64,000 nucleotides of DNA from Mesorhizobium caraganae (GCF_016836705.1 NZ_JAFCGY010000014.1:62001-126000), one strand, 5' to 3'; shown: positions 16,194-25,159, counted from the stretch's first letter. A program made the numbers and translations. The notes: a model not told the origin generated them from the letters alone.

Positions 16194-16907
16194 ATGGCTG
16201 ATTTCCACAGGATTCGTGCCCGTGCTGCAAAACGCAAAGGCGGCGACGCCGTGCTGACGTCGCTGCTCGGGCCTTTGCCCGACAACGCCGCCGTGGCCAA
16301 GATCACCGACGACCGCATCCTGTCGACGATGGCCGAGCGGGTGTTTGCCGCCGGCTTCGTCTGGCGCGTCATCGAGCAGAAATGGCCGGGTTTCGAGGAA
16401 GCGTTCCTGCAGTTCGAGCCGAAGCGGCTGTTGTTCCAGCCCGACGATTTCTGGCACGAGCTGACAGCCGACAAGCGCATCGTGCGCAATCCGCAGAAGA
16501 TCAAATCGGTGCGCGACAACGCCGCCTTCGTCGAGCGTGTGTCGAAGGAGCATGGCGGCTTCGGCAAGTTCCTGGCCGAGTGGCCGGCGGACGACCAGGT
16601 CGGGCTGATGGCATATCTCGGCAAGCACGGCAGCCGGCTCGGCGGCAACACCGGCCAATATTTCCTGCGCTGGCTGGAATGGGATGCTTTCGTCATCTCG
16701 GCCGATATGGCGGCCGCCCTGCGCGACGCCGGCCTCGACATCGCCGAAAGCCCGATGTCGAAGAGGGATCTCGACAAGATCCAGGCGCAGATCAACCAAT
16801 GGGCTGAAGAGACCGGCCTGCCGCGCCGGCACATTTCGCGCATCCTGGCGATGTCGATCGGCGAGAACCATTCACCGGAAGCGCTGCGCGAATATATGGG
16901 CGAGTAG
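16194..16907 (+). CDS. Tag-like DNA-3-methyladenine glycosylase I family protein (divergent)
   Basis: 237 residues resembling the DNA-3-methyladenine glycosylase I fold (COG2818). Shared features are FVWRVIEQKWPGFEEAF, a FxPxxL segment, and DKRIVRNPQKIKSVRDNA, matching the E. coli Tag region around IIRHRGKI. Tag excises 3-methyladenine from DNA. The N-terminal Cys-Gly-Trp and His that bind structural zinc in Tag are absent and the C-terminus is longer, so this is a divergent subfamily. Function by analogy only. Confidence 0.75.
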   Translation: MADFHRIRARAAKRKGGDAVLTSLLGPLPDNAAVAKITDDRILSTMAERVFAAGFVWRVIEQKWPGFEEAFLQFEPKRLLFQPDDFWHELTADKRIVRNPQKIKSVRDNAAFVERVSKEHGGFGKFLAEWPADDQVGLMAYLGKHGSRLGGNTGQYFLRWLEWDAFVISADMAAALRDAGLDIAESPMSKRDLDKIQAQINQWAEETGLPRRHISRILAMSIGENHSPEALREYMGE

Positions 16908-17003
16908 GGCTGTCGCCCTCAGGACACGATCGAACTCGATCGGTCTGGATTGGTCCAAACGAACGCCATTGCCGGGGCAATTTTGCCGCGCTAAACCGCA
17001 GGC

Positions 17004-18695
17004 ATGACCAACATGACCAAGAAGACCGCTCCCGATATTCTGCGCATCGCCGTCGCCCAGCTCAACCCGACAGTCGGCGATGTTGCCGGCAATCTTGCCA
17101 AGGCGCGCGAGGCGAGGGCGGATGCGGCCCGCCAGGGCGCCGACATCGTGCTCTTCACCGAGCTTTTCCTTGCGGGTTATCCGCCCGAGGATCTGGTGCT
17201 GAAGCCGGCCTTCCTCAAGGTTTGCGAAAAGGCTGCGCAAGACTTCGCTGCGGACACTGCCGATGGCGGGCCGGGCGTCATTATCGGGACGCCGCTGAAG
17301 CGCAAAAGCGGCACCCACAATTCGATCATCTTCGCCGATGGCGGCAAGATCCTGGCCGAGCGCTACAAGCTCGATTTGCCCAACTATGGAGAGTTCGACG
17401 AGAAGCGCGTCTTCCAGGCCGGACCCGAGGCTCAGGGACCGGTCAACTTCCGTGGTGTGCGCATCGGAATTCCGATCTGCGAGGACATCTGGGGCGACGT
17501 CGGCATCTGTGAAACCCTGGCTGAAAGCGGAGCGGAAATCCTGCTGGTGCCGAACGGCTCGCCCTATTACCGCGCCAAGATGGACGTGCGCCATCAGGTC
17601 GTTATCCGCCAGGTCATCGAAACCGGTTTGCCGATGATTTATGCCAATCAGATCGGCGGCCAGGATGAGTTGATCTTCGACGGCGCTTCTTTTGCGATCG
17701 GCGCCGACAAGACGCTGGCTTTCCAGATGAGCCAGTTTGAGGAGACTGTCGACATCACCACTTGGAAGCGCACCGATGCCGGCTGGGTCTGCTCGGAAGG
17801 GCCGATGTCGAAAATACCCGAGCGCGAGGAAGCGGACTACCGCGCCTGCATGCTGGGCCTGCGCGACTACGTCAACAAAAACGGCTTCAAGAACGTCGTT
17901 CTCGGCCTGTCCGGCGGTATCGATTCGGCGATCTGCGCCGCATTGGCCGTTGATGCGCTCGGCGAGGAGCGGCTACGCGCGGTGATGATGCCCTACCGCT
18001 ATACCTCGAAGGATTCGCTGAAGGACGCCGAGGACTGCGCCCGCGCGCTTGGCTGCCGCTATGACATCGTGCCGATCTTCGAGCCGGTTGAAGGCTTTCT
18101 GCATGCGCTGACGCAGCTCTTCGAAGGCACCAAGGAAGGCATCACCGAAGAAAACCTGCAAAGCCGCGCGCGCGGCACGATCCTGATGGCGATCTCCAAC
18201 AAGTTCGGCTCGATGGTGGTCACCACCGGCAACAAGAGCGAGATGTCGGTGGGCTATGCCACGCTCTATGGCGACATGAATGGCGGCTTCAACCCGATAA
18301 AAGACCTCTACAAGATGCAGGTCTATGCGCTGTCGCGCTGGCGCAATAGCCATGTGCCGCCGGGCGCGCTCGGGCCGTCGGGCGAGGTGATCCCGAAAAA
18401 CATCATCGACAAGGCGCCGTCGGCGGAATTGCGCGAGAACCAGACCGACCAGGATTCGCTGCCGCCCTATCCGGTGCTGGACGATATTCTGGAGTGCCTG
18501 GTCGAAAACGAGATGGGCGTCGACGACATCGTCGCGCGCGGCCACGACCGGGCGACGGTGACGCGCGTCGAACATTTGCTCTACATTGCCGAATACAAAC
18601 GCCGGCAGGCGGCGCCGGGCGTGAAGATCACCCGGAAGAATTTTGGCCGCGACCGCCGTTATCCCATCACCAACCGTTTCAGGGATCGCGGCTAA
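17004..18695 (+). CDS. nadE: Glutamine-dependent NAD+ synthetase
   Basis: 563 residues. The protein amidates nicotinic acid adenine dinucleotide to NAD+. The N-terminal nitrilase-type glutaminase has its Glu in ELFLAGYPPEDL, Lys in YKLDLPNYGEFDE and Cys in GIPICEDIWGD. The C-terminal synthetase has the P-loop LGLSGGIDSAICA and the ammonia-channel region VTTGNKSEMSVGYATLYGD. ATG 17004 is used; an internal ATG at 17013 is also possible. Confidence 0.97.
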   Translation: MTNMTKKTAPDILRIAVAQLNPTVGDVAGNLAKAREARADAARQGADIVLFTELFLAGYPPEDLVLKPAFLKVCEKAAQDFAADTADGGPGVIIGTPLKRKSGTHNSIIFADGGKILAERYKLDLPNYGEFDEKRVFQAGPEAQGPVNFRGVRIGIPICEDIWGDVGICETLAESGAEILLVPNGSPYYRAKMDVRHQVVIRQVIETGLPMIYANQIGGQDELIFDGASFAIGADKTLAFQMSQFEETVDITTWKRTDAGWVCSEGPMSKIPEREEADYRACMLGLRDYVNKNGFKNVVLGLSGGIDSAICAALAVDALGEERLRAVMMPYRYTSKDSLKDAEDCARALGCRYDIVPIFEPVEGFLHALTQLFEGTKEGITEENLQSRARGTILMAISNKFGSMVVTTGNKSEMSVGYATLYGDMNGGFNPIKDLYKMQVYALSRWRNSHVPPGALGPSGEVIPKNIIDKAPSAELRENQTDQDSLPPYPVLDDILECLVENEMGVDDIVARGHDRATVTRVEHLLYIAEYKRRQAAPGVKITRKNFGRDRRYPITNRFRDRG

Positions 18696-18838
18696 ATAGC
18701 TGATTCCATTGATAAACCTTTGGACTTGCTTGCTTCAAGAACGGCAAGCTCCGGGCGCGGCATCAGCTTCTGGTACGGCACGCTGGGCAGTCACTGACCG
18801 GACCGAGAGTTCGGCCGCCCTATTCTTTGCGAGGCACC

Positions 18839-19249
18839 ATGCCCGACAGTGAAATCAGCTTCGACATGTCACGGATCGATTTCGGGGCGACCTCCGACCT
18901 GTTGACGGCGAGCTACTGGGGCAACGGCCGCAGCGATGAGTTTCATCACCGCGCCTTTGCCAATTCGCTTTGCGCCGGCGCCTATCTGGATGGGAATCAA
19001 GTCGGTTTTGGCCGGGCCATCACCGACCGTACGGTGTTTGCCTATCTCGCCGACATCATCATCTGGCCGCAGCATCGCGGCCGGGGCATTGGCTTACAGC
19101 TGGTGCGGGCGCTCATCGATCACCCTGAACTCAGCACGGTCTCGCACTGGAGCCTGTCGACCGGTGATGCACATGGCGTTTATGAGAAGCTGGGCTTCAA
19201 GGCATCCACCGATGGCCGCTACATGCGCCTCGATCGCAACCCGGAATGA
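18839..19249 (+). CDS. GNAT family N-acetyltransferase
   Basis: 136 residues, a compact GCN5-related acetyltransferase. Motif A, with the acetyl-CoA pyrophosphate loop, is IIWPQHRGRGIGLQLV near residues 75-90 (R-G-x-G-I/L-G). The terminal YEKLGFKAS is the usual GNAT motif B. The substrate cannot be told. ATG 18839 is chosen over an upstream in-frame TTG at 18827. Confidence 0.88.
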   Translation: MPDSEISFDMSRIDFGATSDLLTASYWGNGRSDEFHHRAFANSLCAGAYLDGNQVGFGRAITDRTVFAYLADIIIWPQHRGRGIGLQLVRALIDHPELSTVSHWSLSTGDAHGVYEKLGFKASTDGRYMRLDRNPE

Positions 19250-19637
19250 GGCACACAGGCGAGGGCTTGGCCGCCGTTGTTGCAAAATAACCTCACTGGT
19301 TGGACCAGATCGCTTTGGGCTCTCGCTCGCTCTTGGCGATCCGCAGGGGCGTCTCTATAAGGACCGCTCCGCAATTGTCTTGCGGGAGGTCCGAATGGCA
19401 GTATTTCACATGGTAATGCGAGGCCGCGAAGCCTAGGTCTCACCTGGCGTTCGGGAAGGTTTGCCCTTCGCGCCGATGCCGGGTCGAGTACAGGCCTCTG
19501 CCGATGCCGGTCGCCCACCGATATCTAGGGCGCGCCGCCACCTATGCCGAACCTCCGCAGCCCCGGGCGAATTGCCCAGCGCGGTTTTCAATTTTCGACC
19601 TTACCGGGACCGGGCACGTTTGCGCCCGGATGACATC
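19250..19637. other. 388-bp leader region upstream of the ABC exporter
   Basis: No conserved protein-coding gene is evident. The region contains the hairpin and 13-codon leader ORF described at 19361-19436. A further GA-rich imperfect stem (GGGAAGG / CCCTTCG) follows near 19450-19475. The length and the leader suggest a long 5' untranslated region for the exporter gene. Confidence 0.5.
19361..19436 (+). promoter_or_regulatory. Candidate leader peptide ORF with its Shine-Dalgarno inside a hairpin
   Basis: An ATG at 19395 opens a 13-residue ORF (MAVFHMVMRGREA, stop 19434-19436) with an excellent ribosome-binding site GGGAGG six bases upstream. That site is part of a hairpin: the outer stem GGACC (19361-19365) pairs with GGTCC (19388-19392) and the inner stem CCGCA pairs with TGCGG. 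A leader ORF with a hidden ribosome-binding site, about 200 bp ahead of an ABC exporter, suggests translational or attenuation control. No known riboswitch class was recognised. Confidence 0.4.
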
Positions 19638-21443
19638 ATGGCTCGTTTTCGAATCGATCTGCGCGCTGGCGCCTTTCGCAGCGTTCTTGGCTTCACGCTC
19701 AGCCACTGGCGGTGCCAGCCCTGGCGGCTTTCGCTGATCATGGGCGGCTTCCTGCTGTCGACGCTGGCCGACGTCTTGACGCCGCTCTATTCCGGCCGGC
19801 TGGTCGATGCCGTCGCCAGCAGTGCGGCGGCCGACGATGTCGCGTGGAATGCGGCGATGGCAGCCTTCTTCGCGCTCATCGGCCTGGCGCTGACCGGCGT
19901 GGTGCTGCGCAACCTCGCCTTCATGGGCATTGTCGAGCTGACGCTCAAGATGATGGCCGACATTGCCGCCGACGCGTTCCACCGCGTGCAGCGCTTCTCC
20001 ACCGACTGGCACGCCAACAGCTTTGCCGGATCGACGGTGCGCAAGGTCACGCGCGGCATGTGGGCGCTCGACCTGCTCAACGATACGATCCTGATCGCGT
20101 TGCTGCCGTCTGTCGCCATGCTGGTCGGCTCGACGCTGCTGCTTGGCTGGTTCTGGCCGCTGATGGGGCTGGTCGTGGCAGTCGGCTCGGTGCTGTTCAT
20201 CATGGTGACGGCGCTGCTGTCGCTTGGCTATGTCGCGCCCGCGGCACGGCTCGCCAACACCTGGGACACACGCCTCGGTGGCTCGCTTGCCGATGCGGTG
20301 AGCTGCAACGCCGTGGTCAAGGGCTTTGGTGCCGAGACCCGCGAGGAAACGCGCCTCGCCAAGGTCGTCGCCAAATGGCGGGCGCGCACGCGCCGCACCT
20401 GGGTGCGCGGCACCATCAACGGCACCACGCAAGGCGCCATGTTGCTGGTTCTGCGGACGGCGGTGATCGGTCTGTCGCTGATGCTGTGGACCTGGGGCCA
20501 GGCGAGCGCCGGCGATGTCGCCTTCGTGCTGACCTCGTTCTTCGTGCTGCAGGGCTATCTCAGGGATATCGGCACGCATATCCGCAATTTGCAGCGTTCG
20601 ATCAACGACATGGAGGAACTGGTCGATTTCCAGTCGCAACCGCTTGGCATCGAGGACCGGCCGGGTGCCGGGGCGATCCGGATCACACAGGGGGCTATCG
20701 GCTTCGACAACGTCACCTTCCACTATGGCAGTCATCGGCTGCCGCTCTACCGCGACTTTTCGGTGGACATTGCGGCCGGTGAACGCGTCGGGCTGGTCGG
20801 TCATTCGGGCTCAGGCAAGACGACCTTCGTCAAGCTGATCCAGCGCCTCTATGACGTCAGCGGCGGCAAGATCCTGATCGACGGCCAGGACATCTCTCAG
20901 GTGGCGCAGGCGTCGCTGCGCGCCCAGATCGCCATCGTCCAGCAGGAGCCGATCCTGTTCCACCGCTCGCTGGCCGAGAACATCGCCTATGCCCGGCCGA
21001 ACGCCACGCAGGCCGAGATCGAGCATGCCGCGACGCTCGCCAGCGCACATGACTTCATCACCAGCCTGCCGAAGGGGTACGGGACGCTGGTCGGTGAACG
21101 CGGCGTGAAACTTTCGGGCGGCGAGCGTCAGCGCGTGGCGATCACGCGTGCCTTCCTGGCGGACGCACGCATCCTGATCCTGGACGAGGCGACATCGAGC
21201 CTCGATTCGGAATCGGAGGTGCTGATCCAGCAGGCGATGGAGCGGCTGATGGTCGGCCGCACAACGCTGGTCATCGCGCACCGTCTGTCGACGGTGCGGG
21301 CGCTGGACAGGCTGCTGGTGTTCGATCGCGGCAAGATCGTCGAGGAGGGCTCGCATGACGAGCTGATCCGGCTGAAGGGCGGCATCTACCGCCGCCTGTT
21401 CGAGCGCCAGGCACTGGAACTGACCAAGGGCCTGGTGGTCTGA
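19638..21443 (+). CDS. ABC exporter, fused permease and ATPase (type IV/MsbA-like)
   Basis: 601 residues. The N-terminal half has six predicted helices, beginning LSLIMGGFLLSTLADVLTPLYSG. The nucleotide-binding domain starts near residue 350, with Walker A GLVGHSGSGKTTFVKL, Q-loop IVQQEPILFH, signature LSGGERQRVAI, Walker B ILILDEATSSLD and switch IAHRLSTV. It works as a dimer exporting lipids, peptides or drugs; the substrate cannot be told. ATG 19638 starts MARFRIDLRAG; the in-frame extension upstream is not conserved-looking. A strong hairpin follows the stop. Confidence 0.93.
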   Translation: MARFRIDLRAGAFRSVLGFTLSHWRCQPWRLSLIMGGFLLSTLADVLTPLYSGRLVDAVASSAAADDVAWNAAMAAFFALIGLALTGVVLRNLAFMGIVELTLKMMADIAADAFHRVQRFSTDWHANSFAGSTVRKVTRGMWALDLLNDTILIALLPSVAMLVGSTLLLGWFWPLMGLVVAVGSVLFIMVTALLSLGYVAPAARLANTWDTRLGGSLADAVSCNAVVKGFGAETREETRLAKVVAKWRARTRRTWVRGTINGTTQGAMLLVLRTAVIGLSLMLWTWGQASAGDVAFVLTSFFVLQGYLRDIGTHIRNLQRSINDMEELVDFQSQPLGIEDRPGAGAIRITQGAIGFDNVTFHYGSHRLPLYRDFSVDIAAGERVGLVGHSGSGKTTFVKLIQRLYDVSGGKILIDGQDISQVAQASLRAQIAIVQQEPILFHRSLAENIAYARPNATQAEIEHAATLASAHDFITSLPKGYGTLVGERGVKLSGGERQRVAITRAFLADARILILDEATSSLDSESEVLIQQAMERLMVGRTTLVIAHRLSTVRALDRLLVFDRGKIVEEGSHDELIRLKGGIYRRLFERQALELTKGLVV

Positions 21444-21449
21444 GCTGAA

Positions 21450-21483
21450 AGCAGAGCCCTATCCGAGGGGATAGGGCTCTGCT
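21450..21483. terminator. Long perfect hairpin between convergent genes
   Basis: A 15-bp perfect stem (AGCAGAGCCCTATCC and its complement) with a four-base loop GAGG lies between the stops of the ABC exporter (21443) and the minus-strand GFA gene (21488). T-runs are short on either side, but the location and stability fit a bidirectional terminator. Confidence 0.75.
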
Positions 21484-21487
21484 TGGT

Positions 21488-21901
21488 TCATCCAGGCATT
21501 CTCTCGAATGGTTGGAGCACGGGATCGATCGTATCCCAGGCGTGGCCCCGAACGGTGTATGTGACCGCCTGCGGGTTGAACTGGCCGGGATCGTCGAGGC
21601 TGGTGGCGTGGATAGCCGTCACCTCCGGCATGGCGACGAAGGTCAGGTAGAGCGGCGTGCCGCAGGTCGGGCAGAAGGCCTGGATTTTCTCGTTTCCGCT
21701 GTCTGCGATCATCCGCCAGGTGCTCGGCTGGCCGCTGATCTCAACGTCAGCGCGCCGGCCGAAGGTCACATAGGAGCCATGGCCCGTGCCGCTCCGCTTC
21801 TGGCAGTCGAGGCATTGGCAATGGTTCTGAAAGATCGGCTCGCCGCTCGCCTCATAGCGGATCGCGCCGCAGGCGCAGCCGCCGGTAAAGTGCCCGGTCA
21901 T
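21488..21901 (-). CDS. GFA family zinc protein
   Basis: 137 residues, GFA family (PF04828). Zinc ligands are in GGCACGAIRYE, CQCLDCQKRSGTG and FCPTCGTPLY. It is similar in plan to the protein at 13280-13699 but not a close paralogue. The gene follows the ArsR-SRPBCC pair on the same strand, with a 26-bp gap, so it may be the third gene of that operon. Function unknown beyond the family label. Confidence 0.9.
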   Translation of the reverse strand: MTGHFTGGCACGAIRYEASGEPIFQNHCQCLDCQKRSGTGHGSYVTFGRRADVEISGQPSTWRMIADSGNEKIQAFCPTCGTPLYLTFVAMPEVTAIHATSLDDPGQFNPQAVTYTVRGHAWDTIDPVLQPFERMPG

Positions 21902-21927
21902 TGTGGTTCTCCTGCTGGAAACTTGCT

Positions 21928-22392
21928 TCAGGCCGATTTCGGTTTGGCGAACAGGTCGATTCCGCTGCCGGTTTCGAGGAAGGATTTCATGCTGGACAGC
22001 ACGGCCGGCCAGCCCTGGCTGATGCCCTTGGCCATGCCGCTGCCGGCTTCGAGTTCGTCATGGGTAACGGTGAGCCGGACCATGGCGTCATATTCCTCGA
22101 TGGCGAAGGTCACCCGGCTTTGTTTGGTCGGGTCATCGGCTTGGGACGCGTTGGCCCAGGTCATGACCAGACGGGTCGGCGGCGAGATCTCGACCACCTT
22201 GCCGACGAGTTCGACGGTGCGCTCGTCATTGGCGCGGATGTGTTCCCATTTCGAGCCGGGCTTCCAGTCGGAGACGTTCTCGTGGGCCCAATAGCGCTTG
22301 GCGATATCGGGCTTGGTGATGGCCTCGAACACCTTTTGCGGCGTCGAGCGGATGTAGGTCACATAGACAAAACTGGTGGTTTCCCGGGTCAT
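21928..22392 (-). CDS. SRPBCC (AHSA1/START-like) family protein
   Basis: 154 residues of the AHSA1/SRPBCC fold (activator of Hsp90 ATPase-like). Typical features are an early VYVTYIRSTPQKVFEAIT, the GSKWEHIR strand, VVEISPPTRLVMTW and the terminal helix with GWPAVLSSMKSFLETG. Such proteins bind hydrophobic ligands and are very often encoded next to an ArsR regulator. Here the ATGA overlap (22389-22392) couples it to that regulator. Ligand unknown. Confidence 0.92.
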   Translation of the reverse strand: MTRETTSFVYVTYIRSTPQKVFEAITKPDIAKRYWAHENVSDWKPGSKWEHIRANDERTVELVGKVVEISPPTRLVMTWANASQADDPTKQSRVTFAIEEYDAMVRLTVTHDELEAGSGMAKGISQGWPAVLSSMKSFLETGSGIDLFAKPKSA

Positions 22393-22709
22393 TGGTTGTC
22401 TCCTTCGAGTTCCTGTTTCAAGTCGTGCAGCAGGCTCAGCCGCTGCCGTTCGAACTTGCGCACCCACCGCTCGTAGACTTCGTGCAGCGGCACGGGGTTG
22501 ATGAAATGCAGCTTTTCGCGGCCACGCTTGACCGTGCTGATCAGATTGGCCGCCTCCAACAAGTCGATGTGCTGCGTCGCGGATTGCCTCGCCATGTCGA
22601 GGTTCTCGCAAAGCTGGCCCAGCGTCTGTCCGTTCTTCTCGCACAGAAGATCGAGCAGCTTCCTGCGTGTCGGGTCGCCCAGCGCTTTGAAAACCTTGTC
22701 GGCGTCCAT
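22389..22709 (-). CDS. ArsR family winged-helix regulator
   Basis: 106 residues. The winged HTH reads VFKALGDPTRRKLLDLLCEK then LCENLDMARQSATQHIDLLE (recognition helix). Metal-binding Cys pairs typical of ArsR/SmtB sensors are not evident (Cys only in LLCEK and LCEN), so the signal is probably not arsenic. It is the first gene of an operon with an SRPBCC protein, and a perfect palindrome lies 28 bases upstream of its start. ATG 22709 is preferred over the in-frame GTG 22718. Confidence 0.92.
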   Translation of the reverse strand: MDADKVFKALGDPTRRKLLDLLCEKNGQTLGQLCENLDMARQSATQHIDLLEAANLISTVKRGREKLHFINPVPLHEVYERWVRKFERQRLSLLHDLKQELEGDNQ

Positions 22710-22736
22710 CGGTCTCACTCATCTTGCAGTCACAAT

Positions 22737-22756
22737 ATGCAGGTAAATACCTGCAT
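22737..22756. promoter_or_regulatory. Operator palindrome for the ArsR-type regulator
   Basis: The arms ATGCAGGTA (22737-22745) and TACCTGCAT (22748-22756) are perfectly inverted around AA, directly upstream of the ArsR gene. The size and position match autoregulatory sites of ArsR proteins that control an SRPBCC partner. Binding is inferred. Confidence 0.75.
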
Positions 22757-22913
22757 GTCAACTCGCAACCAATCGTAACCCGGAAGGGGGAGGGATCCGT
22801 CGATGTCAGATGGAGTCGGATCGGTGCCGCCACAGGCGAAACATCGAATGGAATCAATGGGCAAGACCCCATACTGGCGCATGGGAATACGGCACGGCCG
22901 CTGTGGAGTCGTG

Positions 22914-23381
22914 CTAGGTTTTAACGACGAATTTGTCCGGATCGGCGCAGAAATGTGCGATGATCTGGCAAAGATCCGGCTCGTTGATCATGCGCACGGC
23001 CTCGGCAGCATTGACCCATTTGCGGGTGCGCGCGCGCTTTTCCTTCCAGCGGTCGGAGACGCGCTCGACCTGCATTGGAAACACCAGCACTTCGCAAGGC
23101 ACTTCCTCGCCGGACGCCAATGCCTTGGCGTAGAAGTAACGGCCTGCCTCGAAATGAGAGATCTTGCCGCGCAATCCGGCTTCCTCGCCGGCCTCGCGCG
23201 CCGCGGCCTCGCAGAGCGGTTCCCTGGCCTCGGGCCAGCCCTTGGGCAGCACCCAGCGGCCGGTGTCGCGGCTGGTGATCAGCATGATTTCGATGCCGTT
23301 TTCGGTGGTGCGCCAGGGCAGCGCGGCAACTTGCAGACGGCACGGCGCGGTGCCGAAGAGTCGCCGGACCCTGTCGGCCAT
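22914..23381 (-). CDS. Nudix hydrolase
   Basis: 155 residues (185-191 family-like DIPP/MutT type). The complete Nudix box G-x5-E-x7-REAGEEAGL is present in GWPEAREPLCEAAA plus REAGEEAGL. Before it comes WVLPKGWP, a feature of diadenosine or diphosphoinositol polyphosphate hydrolase-like Nudix proteins. The C-terminal part has WKEKRARTRKWVNAAEA, also typical of that group. Substrate not determined. The start is unsettled: ATG 23381 (MADRVRRLFG) or ATG 23411, neither with a clear ribosome-binding site. Confidence 0.9.
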   Translation of the reverse strand: MADRVRRLFGTAPCRLQVAALPWRTTENGIEIMLITSRDTGRWVLPKGWPEAREPLCEAAAREAGEEAGLRGKISHFEAGRYFYAKALASGEEVPCEVLVFPMQVERVSDRWKEKRARTRKWVNAAEAVRMINEPDLCQIIAHFCADPDKFVVKT

Positions 23382-23618
23382 ATGGCTGTGCGTCGTTGGT
23401 CTCGTCAGCATCGGAGAAGCTACCCCAGCCCTCAGAATCGTTTGCCGTCACACGAATCTTACGGCGAAGTGTAAGTCATAAAAGTAAAAAACGTCACACC
23501 AACCCGTCGAAATCCGCCAACAGGTGTCGATTCAACAGAATATTGTGTCTTGCGGTGCCAGTTTCCACGGCAAACCGCGCGGGCCTTGCCACTGGGGCGG
23601 ATAAAGGGGTGCTGCGAA

Positions 23619-24119
23619 TCAGCCGGCGTGATCGTCGGCGATCGGCTTCTGGTAGGTAAAACCCATATCCCAGGGAAAGTAGATCCAGGTGTCCTGGCTG
23701 ACTTCGGTGACAAAGGTGTCGACCAAAGGCCGGCCTTTCGGCTTGGCGTAGACGGTGGCGAAATGCGCCTTGGGCATCATGGCGCGCACGATGCCGGCCG
23801 TCTTGCCGGTGTCGGTGAGGTCGTCGATGATCAGCACGCCGACGCCGTCATCGGTGAGCAGGGCGGGCGTGATCTCCTTCAGCACCTGCAACTGCCCCTG
23901 GCTGGTGTAGTCGTGGTAGGAGGCCACGCAGACCGTCTCGATGACGCGAATACCGAGTTCGCGCGAGATGATGGCGGCGGGAACCAGTCCGCCACGGGTG
24001 ATGCAGACAATGGCTTTCCACTGACCCTTGTTGGCGCCGGCTAGCCGCCAGGCGAGCGCACGGGCATCACGATGGAACTGGTCCCAGGAGACCGGAAAGG
24101 CTTTTTCAGGAAGAGACAT
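23619..24119 (-). CDS. gpt: Xanthine-guanine phosphoribosyltransferase
   Basis: 166 residues, matching the proteobacterial Gpt. It salvages xanthine, guanine and hypoxanthine with PRPP. The PRPP-binding motif is GVLIIDDLTDTGKTA, preceded by ITRGGLVPAAIISRELGIR and the flexible loop ASYHDYTSQGQ. The base-specificity region WIYFPWD is at the end. ATG 24119 opens MSLPEKAFPVSWDQ, the family N-terminus. It is a single gene, separated by about 100 bp from the universal stress protein gene. Confidence 0.94.
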   Translation of the reverse strand: MSLPEKAFPVSWDQFHRDARALAWRLAGANKGQWKAIVCITRGGLVPAAIISRELGIRVIETVCVASYHDYTSQGQLQVLKEITPALLTDDGVGVLIIDDLTDTGKTAGIVRAMMPKAHFATVYAKPKGRPLVDTFVTEVSQDTWIYFPWDMGFTYQKPIADDHAG

Positions 24120-24225
24120 GGTCGCGCACTCCGCAGGGCGCGCAAGCCGCGCGCAGTCACGATGGAATGCGCGCGGAATTAGCTGGAAAGCCTTGGTCTT
24201 GGCAAGGGCCGCATCGATTGTAGGC

Positions 24226-25059
24226 TTAGCGCGACAGGAACGCCGCCACCGGCACGGTGCGCAACACGGTTCGCGTGACGCCGCCGAACAAAAGCTGGCG
24301 CAGCCAGGAATGGCTGTAGGCGCCGAGCACCAGAAGGTCGGCGCCGGTTTCTGCGATCCGTGTCTGGATGACGTCATCGATCGAGGCATTGCCCGACTGC
24401 TGCACCGAAACACTGACGGTGGCGCCATGCCGGGAGAGCGCCGCGGCGATCTCCGCGCCGGCTGCCTCCGGATTGTCGTCCAGTGTATCCGGCGGATCGA
24501 TAACCAGAATATCGGTCTTCTCGGCCTCGATGATGAAGGGCAGCGCGTCGAAGGCGGCGCGGGCGGCTTCCTTGCTGCCATTCCAGGCCAGCAGCACATG
24601 TTTGAATGTTGTGACGAGTGGACCCTCATGCGGCACCACCAGCACCGGCCGGCCGGCATCATAGACCAGCGTGTCGACATCGGCGCTCGGATCGCCGCCG
24701 GTCTCGCGCTGCGCGGCGATGATCAAATCGGCGGCGCGTACGCTGGAAATGCCGGTCAGTGCGCTGTCGCCGGAAAAGCTCTCGAGGCTGCGCCATTCGA
24801 AGGAAAGGCCAGTTTTTTCGATCCGCCCGAGGAAAAGCGCCTGCAGTTTTTCGGCGCGCTCGCGATTCATGTCGGCGGAGACTTGCAGGAACTCGGTGTC
24901 GGGAAAGCCGGTGGCGGAAGTGTAGGGCACGGGCAGCGCTTCGGCATGAATGCCGATGAGATGGCTTTCAAACCGGTCGGCAAGCGGAATGGCGCAGTCG
25001 AGCACGCGCTCGGCATCCTGTTCGTTCTGCAATATGGCGACGATGGTCTTGAAGCGCAT
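24226..25059 (-). CDS. Universal stress protein (UspA family, two-domain)
   Basis: 277 residues, twice the single UspA length. The N-terminal domain starts MRFKTIVAILQNEQDAERVL. The C-terminal domain ends with DLLVLGAYSHSWLRQLLFGG then VTRTVL, the G-2x-G-9x-G(S/T)-type nucleotide loop in modified form. Such proteins support survival under stress by unknown means. No operon partner is apparent. Confidence 0.92.
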   Translation of the reverse strand: MRFKTIVAILQNEQDAERVLDCAIPLADRFESHLIGIHAEALPVPYTSATGFPDTEFLQVSADMNRERAEKLQALFLGRIEKTGLSFEWRSLESFSGDSALTGISSVRAADLIIAAQRETGGDPSADVDTLVYDAGRPVLVVPHEGPLVTTFKHVLLAWNGSKEAARAAFDALPFIIEAEKTDILVIDPPDTLDDNPEAAGAEIAAALSRHGATVSVSVQQSGNASIDDVIQTRIAETGADLLVLGAYSHSWLRQLLFGGVTRTVLRTVPVAAFLSR

Positions 25060-25159
25060 CGGAATCCCTCAAATCTGTCGGCGCCTGATGCGCCCGAAGG
25101 AAAACGTCAGAGTATGGCGCTTGGTTCCGGCTCGGCGATGGGGGCCGCGAACCCCAAGG

